A stretch of DNA of 64,000 nt from Gigaspora margarita (lineage: Eukaryota; Glomeromycota; Glomeromycetes; Diversisporales; Gigasporaceae). Under the pieces are notes generated by a model. It saw nothing but the letters and a program-made list of their open reading frames with translations, made no database searches and was not told where the DNA came from. The stretch covers positions 26,653-90,652 of the forward strand of contig WTPW01000028.1 of the NCBI GenBank assembly GCA_009809945.1, written 5' to 3'. Positions 47,459 to 59,871 of this stretch are shown piece by piece (position 1 is the first letter of the stretch; each line of letters begins with the position of its first letter). Both the position numbers and the translations under genes were made by a program.

Positions 47459-48709
47459 CCATGGCCTACCATATTATTATGGACACTTTTTGGGAACTGT
47501 CACTCAAAATCGAATAAGTAAACATAGCACAAAATTTATATCACATAACTGCCTGATCTCATGGTACAACATACTAAAATTTTTCACGATTTCATTACAT
47601 TATGCTGAAATAATGCAAAAATTCTAAAAATTTGATTTTTTAATTTGTACGAAAGCCAAAATTTTGCATTTCTATTTTTTTTTTTTACATTTTTATATAA
47701 AAATAAAAAGCAAATTATATTATAATATTTGATGGGTCCACCCCAGTTTCTATACAAGCATCAACCCAATTGGGGATGCTGGCAACAGTCTGTGGCAAAA
47801 TTCTGGTAGTGTTACATACCATGATTTTTTAACAAGAGCATCTGGCTCTACAAGATTACTAATGTCTATTTTTTATTTTGTTCATGCCAGGGGAATCCAG
47901 AAAAGGACATATATAGGTCTCGTCTGACCACAACACACCACTCTTGATGTTCAGGTGCCTATTTATACCTTTTTTCTATATTCTTAGCCATGATAAGAGG
48001 CTTTGGGGATGATACAAGAGTACAAGCCCAAACTGTGCAAAGCATGGCACATGGTACTCTCAGAAATTGTTTTTTTTTGCTTTGACATTTGTATAGGTAG
48101 GTTATTTGTGTAAGGCTGAATAGTGGTTGCCATCTATGACTAAGCCTTTAAGGTTTTTAAGATCCAAGGGTGTTAGAGTTTTTGGTCGACCAGTCCTTTT
48201 TTTTTGAATTTTTGTGCCTGACTCACTGTACTGCTTTATGACATTTCCCACAGAACTTTTACTACAACCAGCCACAGCTGCAATTGTATGATGTGAATCA
48301 CCTCTTTGGTGTCCATAAATTATGGCTCCTCACTGACTTTCTGTTAAATCTTTCTTTACACCCATTTTTTGTAGGAAAAAAAATTAAGAAGCACATTTGT
48401 TTATTTTTATACCAATTGGTCATAGATATACCTATTTTTATACCGCATAATGTGATCTGGGTGTCACACTATATTTGAGCAAAATTTGAACCAATTTGAG
48501 CAAAAAATCGATTTTCATACAAACCTGAAAATGGTACTTTGTACTATCTTTTGCATAACTCCAGTGCAATCTAATAATACTGCGTAAAATTTTAGTATGT
48601 TGTACCATGGGATCAGGTGGTCACATGATATAAATTTCGTGCTGCATTTACATACCCGATTTTGAGTGATAGCTCCCCAAAGTGTCCATAATAATATGGT
48701 AGGCCACTG
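47459..48709 (-). mobile_element. Tc1-like DNA transposon, 1.25 kb, decayed
   Basis: The left end CCATGGCCTACCATATTATT and the reverse complement of the right end CAGTGGCCTACCATATTATT match and pairing extends about 150 bp; TA flanks at 47457-47458 and 48710-48711. The length is typical of Tc1-like elements. The empty site survives in the opposite arm of the host foldback (43620-43650). Confidence 0.85.
47720..48390 (-). pseudogene. Tc1-like transposase pseudogene
   Basis: On the minus strand, islands in several frames give a helix-turn-helix-like stretch (ERFNRKSVRSHNLWTPKR, then HIIQLQLWLVVVKVLW), GLVDQKL/NTLGS, HALHSLGLYSC, AKNIEKRYK and WCVVVRRDLYMSFSGF, matching the order of a Tc1/mariner transposase up to the second Asp region (VxWxDE-like, here degenerate). 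Multiple stops and frameshifts; inactive. Confidence 0.7.
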
Positions 48710-49579
48710 TATATTACTTGAACAGGTGCCACTATTAAAAAATTTAAAGATGTTCATAAATTTGTCAGCTGGTTTAAAAATAAAACTCAGGTTAAGATCC
48801 AAGCAACAAGATATTATTAATATTGGTTGAGAATGCATGAAGGATTATGAGAAACAAAATGCAAATAAAAATTTTCTATGTTTATATTTATTTATATATT
48901 TTTCATCTTAGACAAGAAATGAAAAATAATTAGAAATAAATAAATAAATAAATGCTTTTATTTGCAGAAAATGGATCCCAAAGAATAGGAATCGAAATTT
49001 AGTTTAATTTTTTAAAAACGAATTTTTCATTTTTGACAAGGAACTGAAATTTAGTTTAATTTTTTTAAAAATGAATTTTTCATCTTCAAAAAGAAACGAA
49101 AAATAATTAGAAATAAATAAATGCCTTCATTTGAATGAAAATGGACCTTGCCAAAGAATAGAAATTGAAATTTTATACAATTTTTTTTTTAAAAAATAAT
49201 TAGAAATGAATAAAGGCTTCATTTGGATGAAAATGGATCTTGCCAAAGAATAGAAATTGAAATTTTATACAATTTTTTAAAAATGAAATTTCATCGAAAA
49301 ATAATTAGAAATGAATAAAGGCTTTGTTTGAACAAAAATGGATCTTGCCAAAGAATAGGAATTAAACTTTTTTAAAAACAAATTCTTGCCAAAAAATAAT
49401 TAAAAATGAAAAAGGCTTCGTTTAATGAAAATGGACCTTGCTAAAGAATAGGAATTGAAATTTATACGGTTGGCCCGAGTCAACAGATCTAACCGAAATA
49501 ACACGGCTGAACCGATTGTATTTGGGTAAGTTAACTCGGTTAGCCGATTAGGAATTTTTTACACGGTTCAAATCATTAA

Positions 49580-49665
49580 TTGACATATTGAAACACCATC
49601 ATATATTCTTCTATTTCTGTATTTTTTTTTTAAGTTAGTCCGTATAGTATATGGGTTTCTCAAGC
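49580..49665 (-). pseudogene. Small kinase-exon footprint
   Basis: The minus strand reads YGLT, stop, then NTEIEEYMMVFQYV, a match to the hinge region at the start of kinase exon 9 (13490-13460 and 58700-58670). Nothing else of the gene is present. Confidence 0.5.
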
Positions 49666-50502
49666 AACTACCTTAATGTGATTTGATAGTGATTGAGATA
49701 ATGCTCAATTATTACAATTGATCGAAATAATGATTGCGATCGTTATTTGAGCAGACCACCTTTGCTTTATTTATTAACATTATGTTTTCAGCAAATCGAA
49801 ACAAAAAAAGGCAACTATTTAATAAACAAATATAACTCGTTCGGCAACACTTCAACAAATAAATGTAACTTTGACAAAACCAAGTATCTCAATTTCTCCT
49901 TTATGGACTTTCAAATATTCATATGTTGTTATAGCAACAATATTCGCAATTTTTTGCGTCTTTAGCGTCGAACAAGACTAACGCAAGCAATAATAAATTA
50001 TTTGAATACAAAAATTTTTTTTAGTAAAAAAAAAACAAAATAATATTGTCACATTTGGCATAAAAGTATAAGATAATAAATATTGGCATGGTATGCCCTT
50101 GGGTTACTTTGGATTTTTTATTATCGATAAGATTGTCTAATATAAAAAGCAACGTAATAATTTTTTGACTGATTATAATTTCGCTGAAGTAAAGCAAAGT
50201 GCTTAAACAACTTCTTTTTTTACTCTATCAATAAGTAGTTTTAGGCTCGAAGGATGCTCTGCGCCTCCAAATTATTTTTTCAGTGAATTGAAGCAGAAAT
50301 CCACTTGATCAGTTTCTTGACCCTCGACTATTTAAAATTTTATTTCCGATCAATTGATTTAAGCGCTTGAGAACACCCTAAGCTTGTTACACCTAATCTA
50401 CAATATATAAGGTTTCTGAACTAATAATAAAAAAAACAATATTTATGTAAACCAAAATAAATAAAATATATTTATTGCAAAAAATAAATATTAATGAAAA
50501 CA
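49666..50502. other. 3' flank of the oxidoreductase, non-coding
   Basis: A 72-codon plus frame (49747-49965) has no recognisable domain. The region next to 50503 should contain the poly(A) site of the minus-strand oxidoreductase gene. Confidence 0.3.
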
Positions 50503-52085
50503 TTATGGCAATTTTGTAGGAATACTTTGTGCCCAATTAAATAAGTTATTTGGATCATATTTCTTTTTAGTTTCAACTAATCTAGGTAAATGATGACCAT
50601 AATATCTAGTTCCCCAATCATCCAANNNTCTATCAATATAATTTTGATAACTAAAATAAGTAGTATATTTTGCTTGAAATTCTTGACTGAATCGTAATTG
50701 TTTCTCTATACATTTAGTTTGAGTTTTATTATTATTTGACCATTTCAATTCCAATTGCATGATAGCAAACATATCTCTGTGAATAAAGGCAGAACTATTT
50801 ACTGAAATTTTGGTTGAAAAACCACCTACACATACATCAAATATTGCACCAAAATTGCATTCAATGTCACTAATAAAATTTAATAAAACCCTAAAACCTT
50901 CTAGAGAAAGACCTTGTGTTGGAATAATAAAAGATGTAGATTTGAAATTTTCACGAGGAACATGTGGGAATAATATAACAGAATTCCACCAAGGCATTTC
51001 TTCGAATGTTGCATAAGAAGGATTTGATAATTCGATTAATTCTTTGAGAGCATTTCGTGCCTCTTCTTCTGGTCCCAAATATGTAGCAGTAAATAAAAGT
51101 CTATTCGGCGATAAGTTAATAAAGGGAGTCAGATTTTCGTTAAGATTTTTAAACGTTTGTGTAAAAGTTAAAAATCCCAATTCCATTTGTTCTAAAGTGT
51201 AAGAAATCTTAATTGATGTAACTAGTGGTGGAACGGGATGAATCCTGAATCTAATGGAAGTTACTATGCCATATCCAGCATTACCAGCTCCTCGAAGTAC
51301 AAAAAATAGATCAGGATTATGTGTTGAGTTAATAGGAGATATAAAAGTTCCATTTGCTGTAACCATTTCAATGCCAATAATATTATCGCATGACATTCCA
51401 TACTTTCTTGTAACGGCACCGTAACCCTAACCAATTAAATCAAATATAAATTGTTAAAATGAACTAAAAAATATAAAAAATTTAATATAAAAAAATATTT
51501 TATAAAATTATGAATACTTACACCACCAGTAGCATGACCACCAATACCAACTTGAGGAAAAAGTCCTGCTGGAATTAAGAATCCAGATTGAGATAATTCA
51601 TGATAAATATCACCTAATCTATTTCCAGGTCCAATAATAGCGGTATTTGTTTCAGCATTAATAGTAATTTGATTAAATTCTTTGACATCAATCACCATGA
51701 CACCATTCTTTCCTCCAACTCCATATTCTTCAAAAGAATGACCACCAGATCTGGGAACAACCGTAATGTTTAAAGTATTTGCACAATAAATTGATCTTTG
51801 AATATCCGAAATTTTAGTAACATAAATTACCACGATGGGAAAATAAGGATTTCGACAATTAAAAACTTTGATGCTATCATAATAATCAGGATCACCCGGA
51901 TAAACGGCTAATTCATTGATATTAGAAAGGCATTCTTTGAGATGAGGTATTGGTGATAATATTTCAGGTGGATAATGAATTATATCACATCCTTTATTGT
52001 CGATATATCTAATTTTGAATGGTGTTGTTTTGACTATTAATGAAAAAAGAAAATAAAAGAGAATATATTTATGTGGTGATAACAT
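50503..52085 (-). CDS. Secreted FAD-linked oxidoreductase (berberine bridge enzyme type)
   Basis: Two exons, 52085-51522 and 51426-50503, joined phase 0 across a 95-bp intron (GTAAGT...TTAG): 495 residues, the usual size. Flavoprotein oxidase family (FAD_binding_4 then BBE domain). A hydrophobic signal-like N-terminus (YILFYFLFSLIV) suggests secretion. FAD motif PRSGGHSFEEYG carries the histidine that normally forms the 8-alpha covalent flavin bond; GIGGHATGGGYG and RKYGMSCDNIIG follow. The second, cysteinyl flavin link is absent: the usual AGxCP reads AGLFP, so a single covalent link is expected. The C-terminal BBE motif is present (YYGHHLPRL, KKKYDPNNLF, QSIP). Three unknown bases at 50626-50628 leave one residue undefined. 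Substrate unknown: family members oxidise sugars or alkaloids. Confidence 0.9.
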
Positions 52086-52148
52086 TCTCGTTTATTTATT
52101 TTTTTTTTTTAAAAGAAATAATTTAGTATCGTCTGAAAATGAGATCAG

Positions 52149-52158
52149 TTTATATAGA
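52149..52158 (-). promoter_or_regulatory. TATA box of the oxidoreductase gene
   Basis: CTATATAAAC on the minus strand, about 65-75 bp upstream of the ATG at 52085, a plausible distance for a short leader. Confidence 0.5.
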
Positions 52159-55100
52159 GCCTAGCAGAGGACACTTAATAAACGAGTAAAGTGGTATCAA
52201 AATTCCGTTTTTTTGATGTATTAAAAGTTTCGATTTTTTTTGATGCATGACATTAATAAAAAATAGCAATAAATCAAAGTCGTAATTTTGAAAAAGTTGT
52301 TTGTTTGTTTGTTGACTCGTCTTGTATGTTCATGAAGCCACCTCATTTATCCAATAAAGGCTTTTGGGTTTTTTTAATTATTTTTTGTTATTTATTGTTG
52401 TATGTAAAATAAATATTAAAACGTTTTAGCTGTACAGAATTAATCGTTGCATATTTTGCCACTAAATTTCTTTCTTTTTTTTTTTAATATTTACTTGTGG
52501 CTTTATTTATTAGGCCATTCTAAGTTAATTTTCGGTTAACATCACTTTCCAGGATTCTCAGAAGGGGGATAAATGAAACGAACATAAAAATGAACAAACT
52601 ATTTTTTAATGTAGTAAATCTATTATAACGAATTGACTTCAAATTAAATTTAGTTCAGAAATTCTAGTTGAGTTTCTAATCAGTTCGGATAAATTTTGAT
52701 TCAGTAGTTAAACATTACACTCCTCTTACAAAAGAGAGGAGCAAAAAAAATAAAATAAATAATATAAATAAATATAAAATTATATAAAGCATTCATCCGA
52801 GAAAAAGAACTTTGTACTTCACGGTTTAAAAATTTAAACCCGTGACATCAATATGGCCTGTACATGATTGGTAACACCGGAAGGTTCCACTGACCCAAGC
52901 CATAAGTATCGTAAGGCTTCTGGGCTGTGGTGTATAAACAAATCATACAATGTAAGTAAACAGGTTATTGCGCGCAAAATATCGTGCAAAATTCTAGCAA
53001 TACTTTGATGACCTTTATGACACGCCCTTCTAAATGAACATGCCAATAGGAATAGAAGATTAGAGTGCAGTAGTTTATAATAATCTCAGAAAGTATATAC
53101 AGATATAAGGCCTGAGTTTTCGCCCTACTACGTACAATTTCTTCAAACTATGTCTCAGACTACAATTTAGACTACGATGTCTCGATTATATAGTTTATAA
53201 TAAGAATCGGATTCTCATAGTGTAGTAATTTTAGTTTAGTTTTATTGTTGTATTCTTTTATTAGTAGTTTGTTGTTATTAAATTGTTTTATTGTTTTTTG
53301 TAATAAATGTGATTATAATAAATTACCCCCAATATTTAAGTAATTACATATATTTGCATTCAAATGAATCATCGGAGCTAAATTTGACCCAATATCCACT
53401 ATTGCTCTCCCAAACGATGGTCGAATACAAATTTTGTCTCTCATTGAATGAAATAAATCACTGATCGAATGGCTTAAAAATTAATATAAAAAAGTATCGA
53501 TTCGAATAATTGTTTGTAATTGTTATTTCCGTAAAAGTTAAATGTTTATTTAAATATTTCGTCTTACTCATTAATACTAGTTCTCTAGTTCTTCATAATC
53601 GAATAAAGAAACACTTCGAAAGCTCTTTTTTCAGCAGTTTTTCTTGAATCGTTTTATCGCAAACTGAAATAATCATATATGAGAGGACAGCCAAGTAGGA
53701 ACTAAATTTTAGCTCTATTTTTTAATATTTATTTTTTTTTCTCCTTTTTTTTTTGTTTTTTTTTTAAATTATTTTATTTTATTTAAATTATATTTTAAAT
53801 TATTTTTTTTATTTTATATTTGCCGTATAGCCACCAAAATAACGTATAGGTCATTAAAAAATTTATTAAAAAAAATTTTGGTGTATTTCTACTGACTCAC
53901 CCTTATTTATTAATTTCAAGAATTAGAATGTTATATAAGAGGCTTCGTAGCCTGATTCTAAGATTTATATGTAAATTAGGTTGTATTGTGTAGCAATAAC
54001 TTGGATGGTGCTGATAAATTAATGATTTTCTCAATTACAGTAATTCGAATGGTAAAGTAAAAAACGTTACTTGCTAATTAGTGATTTAAGCCGATTAAAT
54101 TTTTATGCCTCGGCTAAGCCATTAAATTTTTATTGGCTTAGCCACTTAGCTATTGATATAAATTTTCTTAGTTTTATTTAAATAGAATTTCTTAATACTG
54201 TATTTCTTAATACTGTATTTAAAATTTTTATTTAACTGTTAAGTTTAAAAACAGCTAAACCTGTCGATTTAGAAAATTATTTATAAAAAGTATCTAATAA
54301 ACTCAATATTTATTTGATAAAATTATTTAAAGTCATATTTAAAAATTTTTGCATCAGTATTGATCAGCATTTTAGCTATTGGTTGAAATCTTCAATTTCA
54401 CATTCTCTTAGAATGGTTTGGAACTTTATTGTGAATCCCAAAATCATTTTCCATAATAACTTCAGACAATTTACTACTGAGAATATTGATTTTTGTTCAA
54501 AGGTTTAATTCTTAGCGTGAAAACATATATACAAAATAATGTAGTAATAATATGATACAGTTGGTAGTTTTATTTGCAATTATTGATAAGATTTCGCTTG
54601 TTACATACTTTGATACGTTCAGTTACTCTAGAAAAATCAAGAACTACTGTATAATGGCAATTCAAAAATCAAATACTGTTTTATGCCTCAGAAAAAAATA
54701 GCCTATGTTGCTGCTTTAGTTAATCTTCAGAGTATTTCAGACTTATAAAATGTTTGCTGTATAATTGCTTTGTGTTACTATTATGTTTAGCTTCGCTTTT
54801 TTTATTGTTATAAATACGGATGGCAAAAAACGTTAAAATAATGGTCATATGGGTAAACTTTTTGACTTGGTGATTATTAATAATCAAATATAAAATTTTT
54901 TCCAATGATTTATGTGATGTTGAGTAATTTCTAGGATTAAAATATAAATTTAATTACACGATTGTATGTTAATTGTAGTTACTGTATATCCCATCCCTAC
55001 TGATTTTATTTTATTTATCTAGCTGGTTTGATTAAAAGTCGTAATTATTTTCGAAGTGGAAGTTTATTTCTGGTTTGAAATTCCGAAATATGAATACAAT

Positions 55101-55689
55101 TAGATCCGTCCTCTTTATTATTAGAAGAGAATATTACGAGAACATCAACAGAAGATGCTGTATCTTTATTTTAAATTAAATAAAATTCCATATTTTAATT
55201 AATGTCATTTTGAAATCAAATTTATGAAATTTGTTATTTTTCATAGTAATTAAATCAAAAACTTATCATTATTAAAACAATCAAACTTTAACTTTGACCG
55301 ATTCTCGATGATTGACTGAGTTAAAAACTCAATAGAGAAGTATAATTTGATGCTCGAATAATTATTCATTCCAATTTTTACATTTTATCACAATAATTTC
55401 GAATTTTTTAAAAAATAATCATTCGTATACATAACTTAAATTACAGATATTGATTCAGTCAATGGAAATGTAACTGGCTTAATAATGAAAAAGGGAGCTT
55501 TATTAGTCATGTCAATCTGTGATTAAATAATTAAATATCCTTTGAAGGTTAATACTTCTATAACAAGTGTTTAAATTAACAAACATATGCATCTACAGTA
55601 ACAATAAACTTATCAGAAAAGATTCTTAATAAAATTACAGTCTTGACTTTAACATTTTCGAGATAAAGTAGCGGAAGACATCAAAGTGC
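52159..55689. other. Long non-coding stretch
   Basis: No supportable gene. A 70-codon minus frame (52834-53046, MACSFRRACHKGHQSIARIL...) is GC-richer than its surroundings but unrecognised. 53720-53820 is T-rich low complexity. Around 54095-54150 GGCTTAGCC/AATTTTTAT words recur. Confidence 0.3.
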
Positions 55690-56430
55690 AAGCGATAATT
55701 TTTTGTAAAAACACTAAACTTCTTTAACTATTAGAAATAATAAAATTTGCTAAAGACGGTGAAAAATAAATTATGTGCTTTATAAGAACACTACTCCAGA
55801 CTTTTGAGTCTTTATTATCATCAGTTTTGGGACCAAAAGCTTTTTATAAGAATACTCTTTAACTTGTTTACGTTATATAATAATCAATTTTATTCTGAAG
55901 TTGAAAGAATTAGCAAAAAGCCTTTTGTATGAAAATTACTCTCAATTATTTTAGTATTTCGAATTGTCATCTTAGTTATGCAGGAATAACATTAATTAAA
56001 GCATTCATAGAATCATTACTTTGAACTAGAGATTGGAATCGTTTAACCGTTTAAAAATTGCTTCCATAGTTCCGGGCAGAATTATGTTGGTCGTAGGCCA
56101 GAATTATTTTAATGCTGGCCAAATTAAATGATTAAATGGTTAAACGATTAAACGATTAAAGAAAAACTTTAGGCGATTCCAATCTATACTTGGAACTCCT
56201 TTAAACTTAGTTCTAATCAACTTTGTTATGAAGAAAGTAAAGCAATAGCTAATGTTCTTAAAAATAACTCCACTCAAAAATTTTTGCGTATTTATAATAA
56301 TAATAAGAAGGAAAAAATGTTGCCAAAATTTTTTTATAAGAACACTACCTCAATTGACTTGATTCTTTATGATAAAAGTGGTTTAATTGACCTTAATAAT
56401 AATCAACTTGTTTCTGAAGGCAGAAAACAA
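55690..56430 (+). pseudogene. LRR gene relic interrupted by a hAT MITE
   Basis: Plus-strand islands SVLGPKAFYKN, AIANVLKNNST, FYKNTTSIDLILYD and LNNNQLVSEGRK show decayed RNI-like repeats. Frames are broken, and the MITE 56027-56188 splits one repeat. Confidence 0.5.
56027..56188. mobile_element. 162-bp hAT MITE
   Basis: The left end TAGAGATTGGAATCG and right end CGATTCCAATCTATA are inverted repeats; 8-bp flanks CTTTGAAC (56019-56026) and CTTGGAAC (56189-56196) differ at one base. The interior repeats TTTAATCGTTTAA words. Confidence 0.8.
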
Positions 56431-56707
56431 TAATAATGGATGCAGAAACTCATATAAACTAACACTTGAATCTTTGTTGATTTGAAGTAGTAAACACATT
56501 AGAAGAGACAATTCATAATAATACTACTCTGATCTCTTTAAACCTTCCATAAATACTATCGATTAATCATTATTATATGTATTATACGTTATTAATAGTT
56601 ATTTGCAGGAATATTGAAAATTTTAATATTCGTATAGTTAAAAAAATAATACTAGTCATTACTGCATGTTAAATATCTTGCATTATAAAGTTTGAGATTT
56701 TTCGAGT

Positions 56708-56950
56708 AAGGCCACGCAAAGTTAATTTTTCGTTTTGCATAACCCGCCGACCCAATTTTTCAAAAAAAAATTTTTTTTTTTTAAATTCCTATCGTGCCAA
56801 TTATTCCATTTTTGCCATTTAATTTTTTTCTCCGGTGGCACCCGATGATGACCTTAATTTTCCGTAATTACCCGGTAGGCACGATAAAAAAAAGACAAAA
56901 TTTTCTGATTACATGTTATGCAAACCGAAGAATTAACTTTGCGTGACCTT
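56708..56950. mobile_element. MITE of the GGCCACGCAAAGTTAA family
   Basis: The left end AAGGCCACGCAAAGTTAATT and right end AATTAACTTTGCGTGACCTT are inverted repeats; sub-terminal GTTTTGCATAACC pairs with TGTTATGCAAACC. Same family as 43846-45515. Confidence 0.75.
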
Positions 56951-56971
56951 CGATGTGAACATGAGTTAATA

Positions 56972-57080
56972 TGACCACGTAAAGTTGATTTATAAAAAAA
57001 AAAAAAAAAATCCGACCCGCCGACCGGAATTTTGAAACACCAGGTTATGCAAAACGAAAAATTAACTTTGCGTGGCCTAA
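56972..57080. mobile_element. Short MITE of the GGCCACGCAAAGTTAA family
   Basis: The left end TGACCACGTAAAGTTGATTT and right end AAATTAACTTTGCGTGGCC pair; sub-terminal GGTTATGCAAAACG is present only on the right. Internal deletion derivative. Confidence 0.65.
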
Positions 57081-57412
57081 AATAGAGAAGCTTTTTATAT
57101 TGTTTGTAATTTATTTGTAAAACATAATATCCTCCACACAGATTTTCGATCCTAAAATAAGGAACATCTTAATATGCAGTATTTGTTTTTGTTCAATATT
57201 GGTTAAGATTTAAATTTGTATTAGATACATTCGAATGGAATATTTACTGTTAATGCAAAAATTGAAAACATTTGCAAGTTTTGAGTAATAAGCATAAGCT
57301 ATGCTAGGTCACACGTAACAAATATCATTATTTTTTTTCAAAGGAATAAAATTATAAAAATTTATGTATGAGATTGACTTAAGCTAAACAGGATTATAGA
57401 TAATCGATTTGC

Positions 57413-57622
57413 AGATGATCGTGAAATCGGATGATGGTGAAATTTGGGGTCTTAATTTGAAAATATAACCCCTACTAAAATCCACCTATACTCTTTTAAC
57501 TCTAACCCTAAATCCTAACTCAACCATAAAAAAAAAGCAGACAAAAAAGGCCCTAAAAATTTTTAAAAATCGTACATAAAATATATCCAAATTTCACCAT
57601 CATCCGATTTCATGATCATCCG
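57413..57622. mobile_element. MITE with GATGATCGTGAAATCGGATG ends
   Basis: The left arm GATGATCGTGAAATCGGATG, continuing ATGGTGAAATTTGG, pairs with the right arm CCAAATTTCACCATCATCCG, continuing ATTTCATGATCATC. The interior carries CTCTAACCCTAAATCC (telomere-like) near 57500. Confidence 0.75.
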
Positions 57623-59040
57623 TGACAATAAATAAATAAATTCGTTTTGTAATAATTTCCCTTATCCACCTAACGCTTTTAATTGTCCTATACAATTCAA
57701 GCGTTTTATCGCATAATTGAAAAGTTAACTACAAGTAGTTTTCTTAATAACTGGAGAGCCTAATTGCATGTAGTATGTGATTCTTGATCAAATAATATAA
57801 TAAAGATACAGTAGTATATATAATTACTCATACCATATATATCAGGTTGATTTTTTCTTTTTTTATGTTGGTCGCCCATATCATATTTGTTATGTTGATT
57901 TTTCCGTTCTTTATATTGTTGAGCAATATCATGTGTATCAATTAACGCACTCGTATATACGATATCGGGATGTTTTTTCAAGATTGTTGAAAGCTCCGAA
58001 ATTCTCTTATCAGCAGTCATAAATTCACTAACTATCTTTGATTTTTCATTATCATATTTATCAAGTTCATCAATTCATCACATTCATCAAATTCATCGCA
58101 TTCCTTCACAAAACTATGCCATTCAGAAAGCTTATTATGAATTGTGTCGGCAGTAGGTCGTTTTTGCAAGTCTGAATCCATGCATAATTTTGCCAATTCA
58201 ACATAGTCGCTAGGAGTATCTAAGGCAAATTCAGGCCTCTCTCCATTGCAAATTTCAAATGCAAGTTTAGTATTTAATGAACGTCCACAAAATGGACGTA
58301 TTCCAGTAGTAATTTCTGCCATAATAACGCCAAAACTATATATATCGGCTGCTGGTGTATATTTCTGATCGAATAAAACCTCAGGGGCAACATAAGGCAT
58401 AACTCCATAAATTTTATTTTCTAAAATTAATTCATCACCCTTCCGAGAAAATCCTAAATCTGCAATATAAGATTTTAACGACCCAAGCCATGATTCTTCT
58501 TTATGCTGTAAAATATTTCCGCAGTGAAGATCACAATGGATGTATCCTGCTTTGTGAATTTTAATTAAATCCTTTGATATGTCAATCAATATTGATAATT
58601 TATCTTCCCAAGTAATCTCTTCAAAATTCGATTTTAGATAATTATGAAGATCTCCTTTATTAGCATATTGGAAGACCATCATATATTCTTTCTTTTCTGT
58701 ATTTTGAGTCAGTCCATATACTTCAAGCCTGCTACCACTTAATCGGCAACGCATATGGCTTTCAAACTAACAAAAAATAAAATTTATGTAAATTGGAAAT
58801 GTTATGAGCCATAGACAAAAAAATGAATTATAGCGTTAGCTTACTTCTCTTAGAAAATCACTAGAATTTGTTTTTGATCCAGGTAGAGTCTTGAGCGCTA
58901 CCTTGATAGATTGTGAAGTGTTTTACTGAAAATTGGCTAAAAATACCGTACCAAATGCTCCTTTACCAATTTCTTCTATTATATTTAATTTATCAAACGG
59001 AATCCATTCAATTGCTTTCTTATGTTCAGTAACATTAAGT

Positions 59041-59120
59041 TGAAACTTTTTAATACAATCATCTATATCTTAATTACCGCTGAAACTTTTTAATACAATC
59101 ATCTATATCTTAATTACCGC
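59041..59120. repeat. Perfect 40-bp tandem duplication in the pseudo-exon
   Basis: 59041-59080 and 59081-59120 are identical (each begins TGAAACTTTTTAATACAATC and ends TTAATTACCGC). 40 is not a multiple of three, so it shifts the kinase N-lobe frame. The absence of differences suggests a recent event or an assembly artefact. Confidence 0.9.
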
Positions 59121-59533
59121 TTGTCCATTCCTGGGTTATTCTACAAGGATCACATGACAGACACCAATTTTTTGAAGTATTATATCGATTACAACTTGTG
59201 CATTTGCCATGCCAATAGTGTCTTTTAGAAGCAAATGCATCATTATCATTGTTATTAAATGTACTTTCAAGTACCATCATATATTTGCCAGTAGTTGTGA
59301 ATTGTGTTATTCCGTATATTTTAGTTATATCATTTTCTATTTGTATTTGATTTGTAAACTTGAAAAAATAAAAAATATTAATGCCAGATTATCAGAATAT
59401 AAAATATTATAATATACAGCTTACTTCTTTCAAATAATCTGACGAATTCCGCAAATCAATTAAGCCTTTAAGTTCAACTGAATATGATGATGTACGCGAC
59501 TGTCTGCATTTTAAAGTTGATCGTTTACCATCT

Positions 59534-59871
59534 GGGGTGTGGTCAATTAAAACAGCCCATTTTTACAATTTTTTGAACAATGAGTTTTTATTAGATTCAT
59601 ATAAATTTTGACATGATCGACATTTTTCAATTATAAATGAAAGTCGATATGCATAATAAAAAATCAAGATAATGTAAAAGAAAAATTACACGAGGCTACG
59701 TAGAACCAGCACATCACGAGATTGCCCGATAGTCACATGTTGCCTTTAACCAATCAAAATCGTGAAATTTGATTAATCCCGGATCAGTCCGAAATCAAAC
59801 CAAATGATTAAACTCAATTATTTCAAAATAAGATATATGTAAAAATGGGCTGTTTTAATTGACCACACCCC
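59534..59871. mobile_element. 338-bp MITE inserted in a kinase module exon
   Basis: Ends GGGGTGTGGTCAATTAAAAC and GTTTTAATTGACCACACCCC are perfect inverted repeats extending over CAGCCCATTTTTACA; ATCT flanks both sides (59530-59533, 59872-59875). The intact exon at 14280-14300 shows the single ATCT, proving the insertion. Confidence 0.9.

Larger units (their letters stand above)
47425..49465. repeat. Right arm of the composite foldback, interrupted by Tc1
   Basis: The reverse complement of 42735-43655: the iterated CTTTATTC/TTTGGCAAGATCC unit recurs at 48880-49465 as GGATCTTGCCAAAGAATAG blocks, and TGAGAATGCATGAAGGATTA aligns with the left arm. The Tc1-like element 47459-48709 splits it at a TA that is intact in the left arm (TAATATATTTG). 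Confidence 0.65.

Noticed and set aside
48515-48838. 107-codon minus frame
   Set aside because: Lies across the right terminal repeat of the Tc1-like element and the host foldback arm, not in the transposase region.
52834-53046. 70-codon minus frame in a GC-richer patch
   Set aside because: Unrecognised, isolated and short; could be a gene fragment but nothing supports calling it.
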